A DNA stretch of 64,000 nucleotides, from contig NZ_JABVEC010000008.1 of NCBI RefSeq assembly GCF_014323705.1, positions 1 through 64,000 of the forward strand, given 5' to 3'. A model generated the notes under the pieces. It worked only from the letters and a program-made list of their open reading frames with translations, did no database searches and was not told where the DNA came from. Source of the stretch: Actinomadura alba. GTDB lineage: Bacteria > Actinomycetota > Actinomycetes > Streptosporangiales > Streptosporangiaceae. This document shows, in pieces, positions 44,175 through 52,973 of the stretch (position 1 is the first letter of the stretch; each line of letters starts with the position of its first letter). The position numbers and the translations under genes were made by a program.

Positions 44175-47100
44175 TCACAGATATGGATCTTGATGGAGGC
44201 TGCCGAGCATGTGCTCCATCGTCGAGTCTGGGAGATCATGCGCCGTGAGCCGCGCGACGGTCGCGGCGTCGACGTTGACGCCGGCCAGCCGAGCGCCCTG
44301 CCGAGCCACGGTCTGTTCGAACAGGGCACGGACCGTACGGGCGTTCTCGAAGTCGTCCCGCTCGCGCATCCGCTGCAGCCGGGCGAGGAGTTCCACCCGC
44401 AGTTCCTCGTCGAGCATGTACAGATCTCGCTCGGCCTGCCGCTGGAAGAGCTGGACGAGCTGCCGGTCGGTCAGCGCCTCGAACTCCACGATGGTGCCGA
44501 ACTCGACCCGCAGCCCTGGGTTGGCGGTGAGGAACGCGTCCATCTCGTCGGCGCGGCTGGTGCAGACGACCATGAACTTGTCGCGTCGCTCCTCCATGTA
44601 CCGCAGGAGCTCGGCCACCACCCCCGGTGAACGGTCCAGCGAGTGGGCCTGCTGGATGAGCAGCACCCCGCCCATCGCCTGCTCGACCATGGCCGCCACC
44701 CTGGTCTCGGTGTCGACCGCGTCACGGCCGGCCAGGTGCACCGGCCGGCAGGCGACGATGTGCCCCGAATCCAGCAGGCCCAGCGCCGCGTAGACCCCGC
44801 CGAGCAGCCCCGCCACCGTCGCCTTCCCGGTGCCCGGCGCACCCAGGAAGATCAGGTGGCGGCTGGCGTTCCCGGACGGCAGGCCGTGGTGTGCCCGGTC
44901 GGCGGCCAGCCTCGCCTCGGCGACCAGGCTTTCGACGGTCTGTTTGACGTCGTTCAGGCCGGTCAACTCGTCGAGCCTGCTCAGGAAGGTGTCGACATCG
45001 CCCGGCGGCCGCAGGGCCGGCTCGATGGCCTCGGCCACCCCGGTGAAGTCCTCGGGGACCAGCGCCAGCCGATCCCGCGTGGCTCCGGCCCGGGTGACAT
45101 GCCGCTGGCACGCCTGGTCGAGGTAGGTCTCCACCAGCCGCGCGTTCACCAGTTCCCCGGGCCCGCGCAGCCGCTCCAGGTCGGCGCCGACGACCTCCAT
45201 CGCCTCGGCCCCGACCGTGACCCGCCGCTCGTCGGCCAGTACGTGCAGCAGCGTCAGCCGGCCGTCGAGCCGGGTGAGGTCGGGCAGCCGGAAGACACGG
45301 AAGGCCTCCACGAGCTCCGGGTGGTCGCGGGCCAGCCGCTGGTAGGCGCGCGGGGCACAGGTGGCGATCAGGGTGGTCCGGCTGAGCCGGTCCACCCGTA
45401 CCCTGCGGACGGCCGCGATCGTCTCGGCCGGGTCCACGGCCTCCGCGATCGCCGCGTCGAACTCCTCGAACAGAAGCGCCGGGCCGCCCGGCTCGAGCAC
45501 CACCTCGATCCGCTCCGGCGGGGCACCGCGCACGTCGTCGGCGTTGGCCGTACGGATGGCGCCGTCGCCGACCCCGGCGTCGGCCAGCGTGAGCGCGATC
45601 AGCCTGGCCAGCCGGCGTTGCCCCGTGTGCGGCGAGCCGACGAGGAGCACGCTGGGCGCGGACGCCACGGTCGACTCCGGATCGTTGAGCGCCCTGGCGG
45701 TGAGTCGCAGCTCCTCGAGGAGGACGGCCGCGTCCTCGTCACCGCAGACGAACGAGACGCCGAATCGCTCGATGACCGGTCGAGCCGTCTCGTCCGGCGG
45801 CGGGGCGATCTCATGGACGGGTTGCGCGGGTGCGGGCGTGTCCTCCAGGAACTCGAAGCTACCGATCATGGTCTCGGACATGATCCGTGTCCCTGGGGGC
45901 GGCGGCCTGACCGCCGGGGCCTCGTCCGGCACCGCCCGTACCTGCTCCTGCCGGTCGGGTGACGTCTCCTCCGGCCCGCCGAACACGCGCGTGCGCGGCG
46001 GCGCCCCGCCGCCGCCCGGCTGCGGCGGACCTTCGGCCGGGTGGCGGGCGACCGGATGGTCGAGCCGGGTCGCCTCGGGATCGGACCCCTCCGCATCCGG
46101 GCCGTACGGTTCGCCGGCGCCCGGGCCGGGGCCCGCGTACGGCCGCACCGGCGCGCCGTCCCCCGGGCCGTTCGGAGCACCGCCCGCACCGTCCCCGGGG
46201 GTGTACGCAGCACCGCCCCGGCCGGGCTCGGACCGAGAAGGTCCGTACGGTGGCGGGGATCCGGACTCGGCGGGCTCGTACCGGGCACCCGGGCCGGGCT
46301 CGTGCTGCGCGCCGGGGCCGGGCGGGTACCCGGGCGCACCCGGCGGGTCATGGTGCTCACCGGCGGCCTCGGGAGCATGGGGCGGCGACCACGCGTCGTC
46401 ATGGTGCGGGCCCGGGAATGGGCTCCGGTGCGCCCCGGGACCGGGAGCGGCCGGCATCCCGAAAGCAGCGGGTCCCTCCGGATCGCCGGCCGGCCACTGC
46501 GGGCCCGCGCCCTCACCGAACGGTCGGCCGCCCGATCCGGGCCAGGCGGGCGCCGGCTCGCCGCCGGGGACACCGGGCGGCGGGGGCGGCCGCCCCGGAC
46601 CCGGCCGCCGTGACTGCTCGGCCTGGTGGGGGGCGTCGTCGGCGGGGCCCTGCGCGGGCGGCTGAACATAGGGCAGTCCGGGCGCGCCGGGCAGATCGGG
46701 TGCGCCGAAGGGGCCGGCGGCCGGCGGAGTGCCGGACGGGCTCTGCCAGGGCGGGCCGGACGGGTTCTGCCAGGGCGGGTCCTGGTGGCCGGCGGCCGGC
46801 GGAGTGCCGGACGGGTTCTGCCAGGGCGGGTCCTGGTGCTGGGACTGGTGCTGGACCTGGTCCTGGGCCGAGGGCGTCCATGGCTGAGCCCAGGGCCCGC
46901 CGGGGGGTTGCACGCCCGGCTGCTGACCGGGCTGCGGAGGAGAGGCGCCGAGGCCCGCGTCCGGCGGGCCATGCTGCGGACGGTCCTGCTGGGCCGCACC
47001 GCCTGGAAGCCCCGGCGCCCCGTGCGCGAACCCCCCGCGCGCGGAGCCGGGCCCCGGCGTGCCGGATTCCTTCGCGACGGACGTGGCACGCTCGACCCCG

Positions 47101-48404
47101 ATGAGCCCGGCGAGGATCGCGGTGGGCACCGGAAAGCCGCGCGGCCGCGCCGGGATCCCGTCGGCGAGCCGGCACCACGCGAGGTCCACGCCGTACATCG
47201 CGGCCAGGAGGATCTCGCTGCCGTCTCCGCCGCCGCCGCGCAGCAACTCCGGCAGTGCGGCGTCGGCCGGCCACAGCCGCCGGAGCGGATGACCGTTCTG
47301 GCTGAGCACCGCCTGGACGGTGTAGCGGATCTCGGGGTCCAGCCACGGGATGACCTTGTCGACCACGTTCTGCCGCACCACCGCGAGATCGGCGGCGATG
47401 AGGGCGGCGGCGACCAGGCGCGGCTCCATGTAGGCGGGTTCGGCCGAGTCGCCGGTGACCTGGGCGATCGCGTTCGCGAGCGTGTAGTAGGAGTGCCGGA
47501 AGTGGTCCCCCGGGGAGCTCTCCATCCGCAGCGCGGGCGCCAGATGGGGCGGGCAGCGGGTCAGCCACTGCTGGACGAGGGCCTGGTCTCCGTAGGGCAG
47601 CGCGCCGTAGTCGACGGTCGGGTTGTTCAGGGTCGAGCCGAGGATGGCCAGGAGGGCGTCCGCGCGGGCGCGGAAGCGTACGTCCTCGCGCAGCGTGCTG
47701 GCGATCGCCCACATCGTACGGAGGACCACGACGGCGGCGTCCACCCGGTCGGCGCGCAGCCGCTCGGAGTAGAGCCCGACCAGAGCCTCGAGCGGCGGCG
47801 GGGTCAGCCAGCGCGGGCCGTCGACCGTGGGCAGCGGCTTGGCTCGATAGGGCGACCAGAGGCCGAGCATCTGGTCGTCGAGCCGCGAGTCGAACACCGG
47901 CGCGGCCGCGCACCACAGCATGACGCCCCAGGCGAGGGCGACGGTGCTGGGCACTGACGTGGAGTACATCTTCCACCAGTGCGGGTAGTCCGCGGGCGGC
48001 AGCGCCGCGGCGGACTCGACGGTGGCCCGGATGCGGGCGGTGAGCTCGGCCGAGAGGTCGTGGCCGACGAAGGGCAGCGGTGTGGGGGCGTCGTAGCCGA
48101 AGTCGGGCCCGGCCGGCACCACGTGCGGCGGCAGGCCCGGGATCTGGCCGGGCTGGGCGGGGCGTCCGGACATGCGCGTGGCGATGGCCTGGGGCGGCGG
48201 GCAGAGGTACCACTGGCCGTCCGACGGGTGCCAGCGGTACCACCGGGCCCAGGCGCCGAACAGCCATGACGTGCCGTCGGGCAGCACGAGAACGCGCCCC
48301 GCGATCGCATGCTGACGCTGCTGCGGAGGTGCCGACGACCACCAGCCGGCGGTCACCATCGCATGTGTGTCGCGCTCCGCCGCCGTGAATGGATCCTGAG
48401 CCAT
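44175..48404 (-). CDS. Giant EccA-like tandem AAA protein with altered Walker motifs
   Basis: The 1409-residue protein has three parts. Residues 1-450 are an unfamiliar helical domain preceded by a Trp-rich module (WLFGAWARWYRWHP). Residues about 460-810 are Pro/Gly/Gln-rich repeats. The C-terminal 600 residues hold two AAA modules of the CbxX/EccA type. In the first, the P-loop reads VGSPHTGQRRLA, without the Lys-Thr. The second has an intact GAPGTGKAT (K about 1194) but Walker B is VLLIQQAH (about 1248-1254), with QQ for the usual DE. ATP hydrolysis is therefore doubtful while nucleotide binding may remain. The frame is open to 48578 and overlaps the upstream gene; ATG 48404 is a guess because no ribosome binding site is clear. 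It may be a scaffold for the secretion system 15 kb away. Confidence 0.72.
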   Translation of the reverse strand: MAQDPFTAAERDTHAMVTAGWWSSAPPQQRQHAIAGRVLVLPDGTSWLFGAWARWYRWHPSDGQWYLCPPPQAIATRMSGRPAQPGQIPGLPPHVVPAGPDFGYDAPTPLPFVGHDLSAELTARIRATVESAAALPPADYPHWWKMYSTSVPSTVALAWGVMLWCAAAPVFDSRLDDQMLGLWSPYRAKPLPTVDGPRWLTPPPLEALVGLYSERLRADRVDAAVVVLRTMWAIASTLREDVRFRARADALLAILGSTLNNPTVDYGALPYGDQALVQQWLTRCPPHLAPALRMESSPGDHFRHSYYTLANAIAQVTGDSAEPAYMEPRLVAAALIAADLAVVRQNVVDKVIPWLDPEIRYTVQAVLSQNGHPLRRLWPADAALPELLRGGGGDGSEILLAAMYGVDLAWCRLADGIPARPRGFPVPTAILAGLIGVERATSVAKESGTPGPGSARGGFAHGAPGLPGGAAQQDRPQHGPPDAGLGASPPQPGQQPGVQPPGGPWAQPWTPSAQDQVQHQSQHQDPPWQNPSGTPPAAGHQDPPWQNPSGPPWQSPSGTPPAAGPFGAPDLPGAPGLPYVQPPAQGPADDAPHQAEQSRRPGPGRPPPPPGVPGGEPAPAWPGSGGRPFGEGAGPQWPAGDPEGPAAFGMPAAPGPGAHRSPFPGPHHDDAWSPPHAPEAAGEHHDPPGAPGYPPGPGAQHEPGPGARYEPAESGSPPPYGPSRSEPGRGGAAYTPGDGAGGAPNGPGDGAPVRPYAGPGPGAGEPYGPDAEGSDPEATRLDHPVARHPAEGPPQPGGGGAPPRTRVFGGPEETSPDRQEQVRAVPDEAPAVRPPPPGTRIMSETMIGSFEFLEDTPAPAQPVHEIAPPPDETARPVIERFGVSFVCGDEDAAVLLEELRLTARALNDPESTVASAPSVLLVGSPHTGQRRLARLIALTLADAGVGDGAIRTANADDVRGAPPERIEVVLEPGGPALLFEEFDAAIAEAVDPAETIAAVRRVRVDRLSRTTLIATCAPRAYQRLARDHPELVEAFRVFRLPDLTRLDGRLTLLHVLADERRVTVGAEAMEVVGADLERLRGPGELVNARLVETYLDQACQRHVTRAGATRDRLALVPEDFTGVAEAIEPALRPPGDVDTFLSRLDELTGLNDVKQTVESLVAEARLAADRAHHGLPSGNASRHLIFLGAPGTGKATVAGLLGGVYAALGLLDSGHIVACRPVHLAGRDAVDTETRVAAMVEQAMGGVLLIQQAHSLDRSPGVVAELLRYMEERRDKFMVVCTSRADEMDAFLTANPGLRVEFGTIVEFEALTDRQLVQLFQRQAERDLYMLDEELRVELLARLQRMRERDDFENARTVRALFEQTVARQGARLAGVNVDAATVARLTAHDLPDSTMEHMLGSLHQDPYL

Positions 48405-48522
48405 CGGGGGGCTCTGCGGCGGCGCGCCGACGTAGCCCGGTCCCCACACCACGCCGTCATCGTAGTTGTCGGGCGGGTGGATCTCACGCCGGTCACGTGG
48501 CGGAAGGTACCGTGAAGCGGCA

Positions 48523-49056
48523 TCAGTCCTGGTAGGACCGCCATTGTGCGGATCGGTGCCGCCGCGCCTTGTCCACATAACCGTCCGGCGTGTGCGCGAG
48601 CACGGCGCGGTCCGCGTCGTTCAGCTCGCGGACGACCTTCCCCGGGACGCCGGCCACGAGAACACCCGGCGGGATCCGCTTGCCCGGCCCGACCAAGGCA
48701 CCCGCGGCGATCAGCGAGCCCGCGCCCACGTGGGCGCCGCCGAGCACGATGGCCCCGATGCCGATGAGCGAACCGGTCTCGACGTGCGCGCCGTGCACCA
48801 TGGCCTTGTGCCCGAGGCTCACGCGGTCTTCGAGGATCGCCGGCTGGCCCGGATCGGAGTGCAGGCAGCAGAGATCCTGGATGTTGCACTCCTCGCCGAC
48901 CACGATGACCTCGTCGTCACCGCGCAGCACGGATCCGTACCAGACGTTGGCCGCCCGGCCGAGCGTCACCTTGCCGACCACCACGGCGCCCGGCGCGATC
49001 CACGCGTCGGGGTGCACCACCGGCTCGTCGGGCCCGAGGGAACCCAGATAAGTCAT
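48523..49056 (-). CDS. Gamma-carbonic anhydrase-like hexapeptide-repeat protein
   Basis: The 177-residue protein is a left-handed beta-helix built from hexapeptide repeats (PDAWIAPGAVVVGKVTLG, GSLIGIGAIVLGGAHVGAG). It has the Zn-binding His candidates of the family in LCCLHSDPG, VSLGHKAMVHGAHV. It is the right length for the YrdA/PaaY group of gamma-carbonic anhydrase homologues. Actual anhydrase activity is not assured in this group. ATG 49056 is preferred over the longer frame because it matches the family N-terminus. Confidence 0.88.
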   Translation of the reverse strand: MTYLGSLGPDEPVVHPDAWIAPGAVVVGKVTLGRAANVWYGSVLRGDDEVIVVGEECNIQDLCCLHSDPGQPAILEDRVSLGHKAMVHGAHVETGSLIGIGAIVLGGAHVGAGSLIAAGALVGPGKRIPPGVLVAGVPGKVVRELNDADRAVLAHTPDGYVDKARRHRSAQWRSYQD

Positions 49057-49234
49057 GACCTTGATCGTACGGACCCGTTCGAGTGCGGGGCGATGGGCGG
49101 CATTTCGTTCCATTACGTGACTTGCCACGTCGCATGAGTAACGAAATCAGTGCCGGACCAGGCGTTCCGGTTGCGCGAATGGGGTGGATCGGACGAGAGT
49201 CGACTCTGACGTCCCTCCCAACCCCCTTAGGCTC

Positions 49235-50434
49235 ATGAGCAACGAAACAGAGATCCTTCCGAACCTGCTCCGCGACGAGCAGTTCGAGATCGTGATGCGC
49301 GGCTACAACCGCCGTCAGGTCGAAGAGTTCATCGCCCGCAGCCAGAACCAGATCCGCGACCTCGAGACCCGGCTCGCCCGGGCGCTGGACGACGTCGAAC
49401 GGACCCGCCGCGAGATGGCCGAGGTCCGCGAAGCGCGCAAACCCACCGGTGACGATCTGAGCGATCGCCTCCGGCAGATCATCAACCTCGCCGAGGACGA
49501 GGCCAGGGACAAGCTGGCCCAGGCCGAGGACACGGGTACCCAGATCCGCAAGGAGGCCGAGGCCGCGTCCAAGCGGATCATCGATGATGCCCGCGGCCAC
49601 GCCGACAAGGACATGTCCGCGGCGCAGGACAAGGCCAACCAGATCCTGGGCGCCGCCAAGAAGGAATCCGAGAACGTTCTCTCCCAGGCCAAGCAAGAGG
49701 CCGAGCACACCGTGTCCAGTGCCCGGCTGGAGGCGGAGCGCACGCTCACGGCGGCCGAGCGCCGCTCCAGCGTGATCAACGAGGGCGCCACCCAGCGGCT
49801 CAACCAGCTGACGAGGAACCACTCGCAGGCGCTGCAGCGGCTGACCGAGATCAGCACGACCCTCAACACGCTGCTGAAGGCCGAAGACGCGGCGGGGCCA
49901 CTCGAGAAGATGGTCGAGGACGCGGCTCGGCAGGCCCCGCGCAAGCAGGCGGCGGCTCCGATCGGCAAGCACGGCGCGGCTCCGGGGCCCAAGCACTCGC
50001 AGCCGGCGGCGCCCGCCCGGAAGACGCCCGCGCACCCGCCGGCGTCCGCCGGCGAACCGGCGGCACCCGCCCCGCGGCACAGCGCACCGCTGGCACCGAC
50101 CCAGAGCAAGCCGCCGGTGCCGTCCACGCCGTCGGCACCGGCGAAGCCCTCGGTCCCGGCCACGTCAACCGGGGCACCAGGTGCACCGGGTGCACCGGCG
50201 CCGTCGGCTCCGTCCGGCGCTCCGGCCTCGCCGAGCACGGCCGAACCGTCCAACGCGCCCCGGCACGCCGCCCCTCCGGCACCGTCCACGCCGCCCGACA
50301 TCTCCGGACCCGGCGGGCCCGGCGGACCCGCCGCACCGCCCATGCCGTCCGCCGAGCCGAAGACGCCCCACGCCGGCCCGGCCGGCCCGCCACAGGCTCC
50401 GCCCGCCGCCAAGCCGGCCGACGACACCGACTGA
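49235..50434 (+). CDS. DivIVA-like coiled-coil protein with Pro/Ala-rich tail
   Basis: The 399-residue protein begins with a DivIVA-type segment (FEIVMRGYNRRQVEEFIARS). A coiled coil of about 200 residues (Glu/Ala/Arg/Lys heptads) is followed by a 150-residue Pro/Ala-rich tail. DivIVA relatives mark curved membrane at poles and septa and scaffold wall growth. This copy lacks a convincing Wag31 N-terminus (no membrane-binding FxxxxxGY start at residue 1-20 exactly), so it is a paralogue rather than Wag31. The start at MSNETEIL is likely but has a weak ribosome binding site. Confidence 0.82.
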   Translation: MSNETEILPNLLRDEQFEIVMRGYNRRQVEEFIARSQNQIRDLETRLARALDDVERTRREMAEVREARKPTGDDLSDRLRQIINLAEDEARDKLAQAEDTGTQIRKEAEAASKRIIDDARGHADKDMSAAQDKANQILGAAKKESENVLSQAKQEAEHTVSSARLEAERTLTAAERRSSVINEGATQRLNQLTRNHSQALQRLTEISTTLNTLLKAEDAAGPLEKMVEDAARQAPRKQAAAPIGKHGAAPGPKHSQPAAPARKTPAHPPASAGEPAAPAPRHSAPLAPTQSKPPVPSTPSAPAKPSVPATSTGAPGAPGAPAPSAPSGAPASPSTAEPSNAPRHAAPPAPSTPPDISGPGGPGGPAAPPMPSAEPKTPHAGPAGPPQAPPAAKPADDTD

Positions 50435-50464
50435 GCAGCGCTTCGGGCCGTACGCGCATCGACA

Positions 50465-50502
50465 CGACGCCCCCACCTGAGTCCGCTCGGGAGGGGGCGT
50501 CG
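50465..50502 (+). terminator. Terminator after the DivIVA-like gene
   Basis: A perfect 10-bp stem (CGACGCCCCC with GGGGGCGTCG) and 18-base loop lies 30 bases beyond the stop codon. Confidence 0.75.
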
Positions 50503-50558
50503 CGCGTTTCGGCATTGTGCGTTTCGGCGGCTTGATTCCGCATCCGGCACCCGCAGCC

Positions 50559-50564
50559 TTTAAT
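50559..50564 (+). promoter_or_regulatory. Candidate -10 box for a leaderless deformylase transcript
   Basis: TTTAAT matches the -10 consensus in five of six bases and ends eight bases before the ATG of the deformylase gene, which has no ribosome binding site. The -35 region is weak (TTCCGC, 17-base spacing). Confidence 0.4.
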
Positions 50565-50572
50565 GTCGGCGC

Positions 50573-51115
50573 ATGGACACGCCGGGAAAGGGACGCGGGA
50601 CCGTACGGCCGATCCGGATTCTCGGCGACCCGGTGCTGCGAACCGAATGCGACACCGTACGCTCGTTCGACGCCGACCTGGAACGCCTGATCGACGACAT
50701 GTTCGTCTCGATGCACGCCGCCGAGGGAGTCGGCCTGGCCGCGAACCAGATCGGTGTCTCGCTGCGGGTGTTCGTGTACGACTGCGAGGACGACAAGGGC
50801 CGCCGCCACGTCGGGCACGTCGTCAACCCGGTGCTTGTGGCCGAGGAGGGTGAGACGCTCACCGCCGAGGAGGGCTGCCTGTCCGTGCCGGGGCTGCACT
50901 TTCCCACGCCGCGTGCGGCCCGTGCCGTCGTCGAGGGCGTCGACCGGACCGGCGAGCCGATCCGCGTCGAGGGCACCGGCTATTTCGCCCGCTGCCTTCT
51001 GCACGAGACCTACCACCTGAGCGGGAAGGTCTACCTCGACTTCCTGTCCGGCGACACGCGGCGCGAGGCTCTTCGCACGATTCGCTCGGCGGACTGGAGC
51101 CAGGTGGATCAGTAG
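50573..51115 (+). CDS. def: Peptide deformylase
   Basis: The 180-residue metalloenzyme removes N-formyl groups from new proteins. Motif 1 is GVGLAANQIG, motif 2 EGCLSVPGL with the metal-binding Cys. Motif 3 reads CLLHETYHLSG, keeping both His and the catalytic Glu of HExxH but with Leu for the usual Gln before it and Tyr for the Asp before the second His. It should be active but is a divergent, possibly secondary copy. It converges on arfB with a 7-base overlap of the coding ends. No ribosome binding site precedes the ATG. Confidence 0.9.
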   Translation: MDTPGKGRGTVRPIRILGDPVLRTECDTVRSFDADLERLIDDMFVSMHAAEGVGLAANQIGVSLRVFVYDCEDDKGRRHVGHVVNPVLVAEEGETLTAEEGCLSVPGLHFPTPRAARAVVEGVDRTGEPIRVEGTGYFARCLLHETYHLSGKVYLDFLSGDTRREALRTIRSADWSQVDQ

Positions 51116-51537
51116 TCGTGGCGGCGTGAGCGCAAGCGTTTGATCTCGGACCGGCGGTGCTTGCTCTCGAGCCGCCGCTCGCGCATCCCCCGGCTCGGCT
51201 TGGTCGGGCGGCGCTGCTTCGGCGGTGGCGCGGTCGCCTCGGTGAGCAGCGCGGCGAGCCGTATCTGCGCCGCCTCACGGTTGCGCAGCTGGGACCGGTG
51301 CTCCTCGGCGCGGATGGTGATGACGCCGTTGACGAGCCGGCCGGACAGCCTGGCCAGGGCACGCTGCTTGAGCGGGTCCGGGATCGACGGCGACCCGGCC
51401 AGATCGAAGGAGAGCTCCGCCGCCGTGGAACTGGTGTTGACGTGCTGCCCGCCCGGCCCCGACGACCTGGAGAAACGCCAGCCGAACTCGGTCGCCGGGA
51501 TCACGACCGAGCCGCGCAGATGAATTGAGCCGGGCAT
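51109..51537 (-). CDS. arfB: Ribosome-rescue peptidyl-tRNA hydrolase ArfB (YaeJ)
   Basis: The 142-residue protein has the class I release-factor GGQ motif (SSGPGGQHVNTSST, Gln about residue 31). The basic tail (RRPTKPSRGMRERRLESKHR) enters the empty mRNA channel. It frees ribosomes stalled without a stop codon. The length matches the family; there is no codon-recognition domain, which excludes PrfA/PrfB. Confidence 0.92.
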   Translation of the reverse strand: MPGSIHLRGSVVIPATEFGWRFSRSSGPGGQHVNTSSTAAELSFDLAGSPSIPDPLKQRALARLSGRLVNGVITIRAEEHRSQLRNREAAQIRLAALLTEATAPPPKQRRPTKPSRGMRERRLESKHRRSEIKRLRSRRHDY

Positions 51538-51645
51538 TCCACCATTATCGCAACAGATTGTGGATCATGTCCTCCGAATTTCCGCGCGCACGTCCCCCGG
51601 CCGCCGAATGGCCCGGTGTGACGGCGGGCCGGTCCGCGGCGGGGC

Positions 51646-52806
51646 CTATCGATGGTGGGCGAGATCGGCATGGTGGTCGACGCCATGGCCGGTCTGCGGG
51701 TCGGCGTGCACCAGCGCGCCCGACAGCCGGGGGACGGCGTGGATGAGAGCGTGCTCGGCCTCGACAGCGACCCGGTGCGCCGCCACGATCGTGGAGTCGG
51801 GCCGGACTACGATCTCGCACTCCACGCGGAGCCGATGGCCGATCCACCGGATGCGCACGTCGCCCACGCCGAGCACGCCGTCGACGCCGCGCAGGACCTC
51901 CTCGGCCTGGTCGACCAGCCCCGGATCGACCGCGTCCATCAGGCGCCGGTACACCTCCCGGGCCGCCTGGCGCAGGACCATGACGATGACGACGGTGATG
52001 AGCAGGCCCACGACCGGGTCGGCCCAGTCGAGGCCGAGCGCCACCCCGGCCGCGCCCGCCAGCACGGCCAGCGAGGTGAATCCGTCGGTGCGGGCGTGCA
52101 GCCCGTCCGCCACCAGCGCGGCGGAGCCGATCCTGCGGCCCACCCGGATGCGATAGCGGGCGACCAGCTCGTTGCCGACGAAGCCCACCAGCGCCGCCGC
52201 GGCCACCGCCGTCAGGTGCGAGACCTCCTGCGGGTGCAGCAACCGGTGGATCGCCGAGTAGGCGGCCGCGACGCACGAGACCGCGATCGCGATCACGATC
52301 ACCACTCCGGCCAGATCCTCGGCCCGCCCGTACCCGTAGGTGTAGCGGCGGTTCGGCGGGCGTCGGCCCAGCACGAACGCGATGGCCAGCGGTACGGAGG
52401 TCAGCGCGTCCGCGGCGTTGTGCAGGGTGTCGCCGAGCAGCGCCACCGATCCCGAGATCGCCACCACGACGGCCTGAACGACGGCGGTGGCCCCGAGCCC
52501 GGCCAGCGAGATCCACAGCGCCCGCATCCCGTCCGCGTCCGCCGACAGTGCCGCGTCGACCTTGTCCGCCGGGTCGTGCGAATGCGGGCGCAGCCCATGA
52601 CGCACCCGCTGCCAGACCGTCGCGGCCCCGGCCGCGCGGCTGTGATCGTACTGGTCATCGTGCCCGTGTTCGTGCCCGTGTTCGTGCCCGTGAGCATGCC
52701 CATGAGCACGGCCGGGCCCGTGCTCATGACCGTGACCGTGCCCATGACCGCTCGTGTGCCGATGACCGTGACCGGGTGAACCGGGATCCAGCTGCGCACC
52801 GTCCAT
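51646..52806 (-). CDS. Cation diffusion facilitator (zinc/divalent metal exporter)
   Basis: The 386-residue CDF transporter has a His-rich N-terminal tail (about residues 13-52, alternating His-Gly and His-Glu). Six membrane helices follow. The metal site shows HxxxD in helix 2 (DTLHNAADAL) and helix 5 (GLHARTDGFT). A cytoplasmic metal-binding domain and a His-rich end (HGVDHHADLAHHR) complete it. The His tail suggests zinc. ATG 52806 is preferred over the frame start at 52884; the ribosome binding site is weak. It is divergent from the DUF2236 gene. Confidence 0.9.
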   Translation of the reverse strand: MDGAQLDPGSPGHGHRHTSGHGHGHGHEHGPGRAHGHAHGHEHGHEHGHDDQYDHSRAAGAATVWQRVRHGLRPHSHDPADKVDAALSADADGMRALWISLAGLGATAVVQAVVVAISGSVALLGDTLHNAADALTSVPLAIAFVLGRRPPNRRYTYGYGRAEDLAGVVIVIAIAVSCVAAAYSAIHRLLHPQEVSHLTAVAAAALVGFVGNELVARYRIRVGRRIGSAALVADGLHARTDGFTSLAVLAGAAGVALGLDWADPVVGLLITVVIVMVLRQAAREVYRRLMDAVDPGLVDQAEEVLRGVDGVLGVGDVRIRWIGHRLRVECEIVVRPDSTIVAAHRVAVEAEHALIHAVPRLSGALVHADPQTGHGVDHHADLAHHR

Positions 52807-52946
52807 AACGCTCAGAATGAAACAGAATTCGCGCTGCAGCACCTCGACAACAACATGCCCTGAGCAGCTGCGAGGCCATCGCACGTGCGGGATCCTCGAA
52901 GGGCGGTCGGATCGGCTATGTGCCCACGGACACTACACTGGTAAAC

Positions 52947-52967
52947 AAGCAAGTACTTACTTACACT
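52947..52967 (+). promoter_or_regulatory. TetR-type palindrome overlapping a leaderless promoter
   Basis: AAGCAAGTACTTACTT (52947-52962) is a near-perfect palindrome with one mismatched pair. It overlaps TACACT (52962-52967), a -10-like box that ends six bases before the ATG of the DUF2236 gene. The gene has no ribosome binding site, so transcription probably starts at the ATG and the palindrome sits where a repressor would block polymerase. No regulator is encoded nearby. Confidence 0.55.
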
Positions 52968-52973
52968 GACCGC

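Noticed and set aside
44160-44193. Ten-codon plus-strand ORF (MPTESHRYGS)
   Set aside because: No conservation pattern, no downstream gene on that strand to regulate.
46513-48447. 644-residue frame overlapping the giant AAA gene
   Set aside because: Arg/Ala-rich low-complexity shadow in another frame on the same strand, no start signal or motif.
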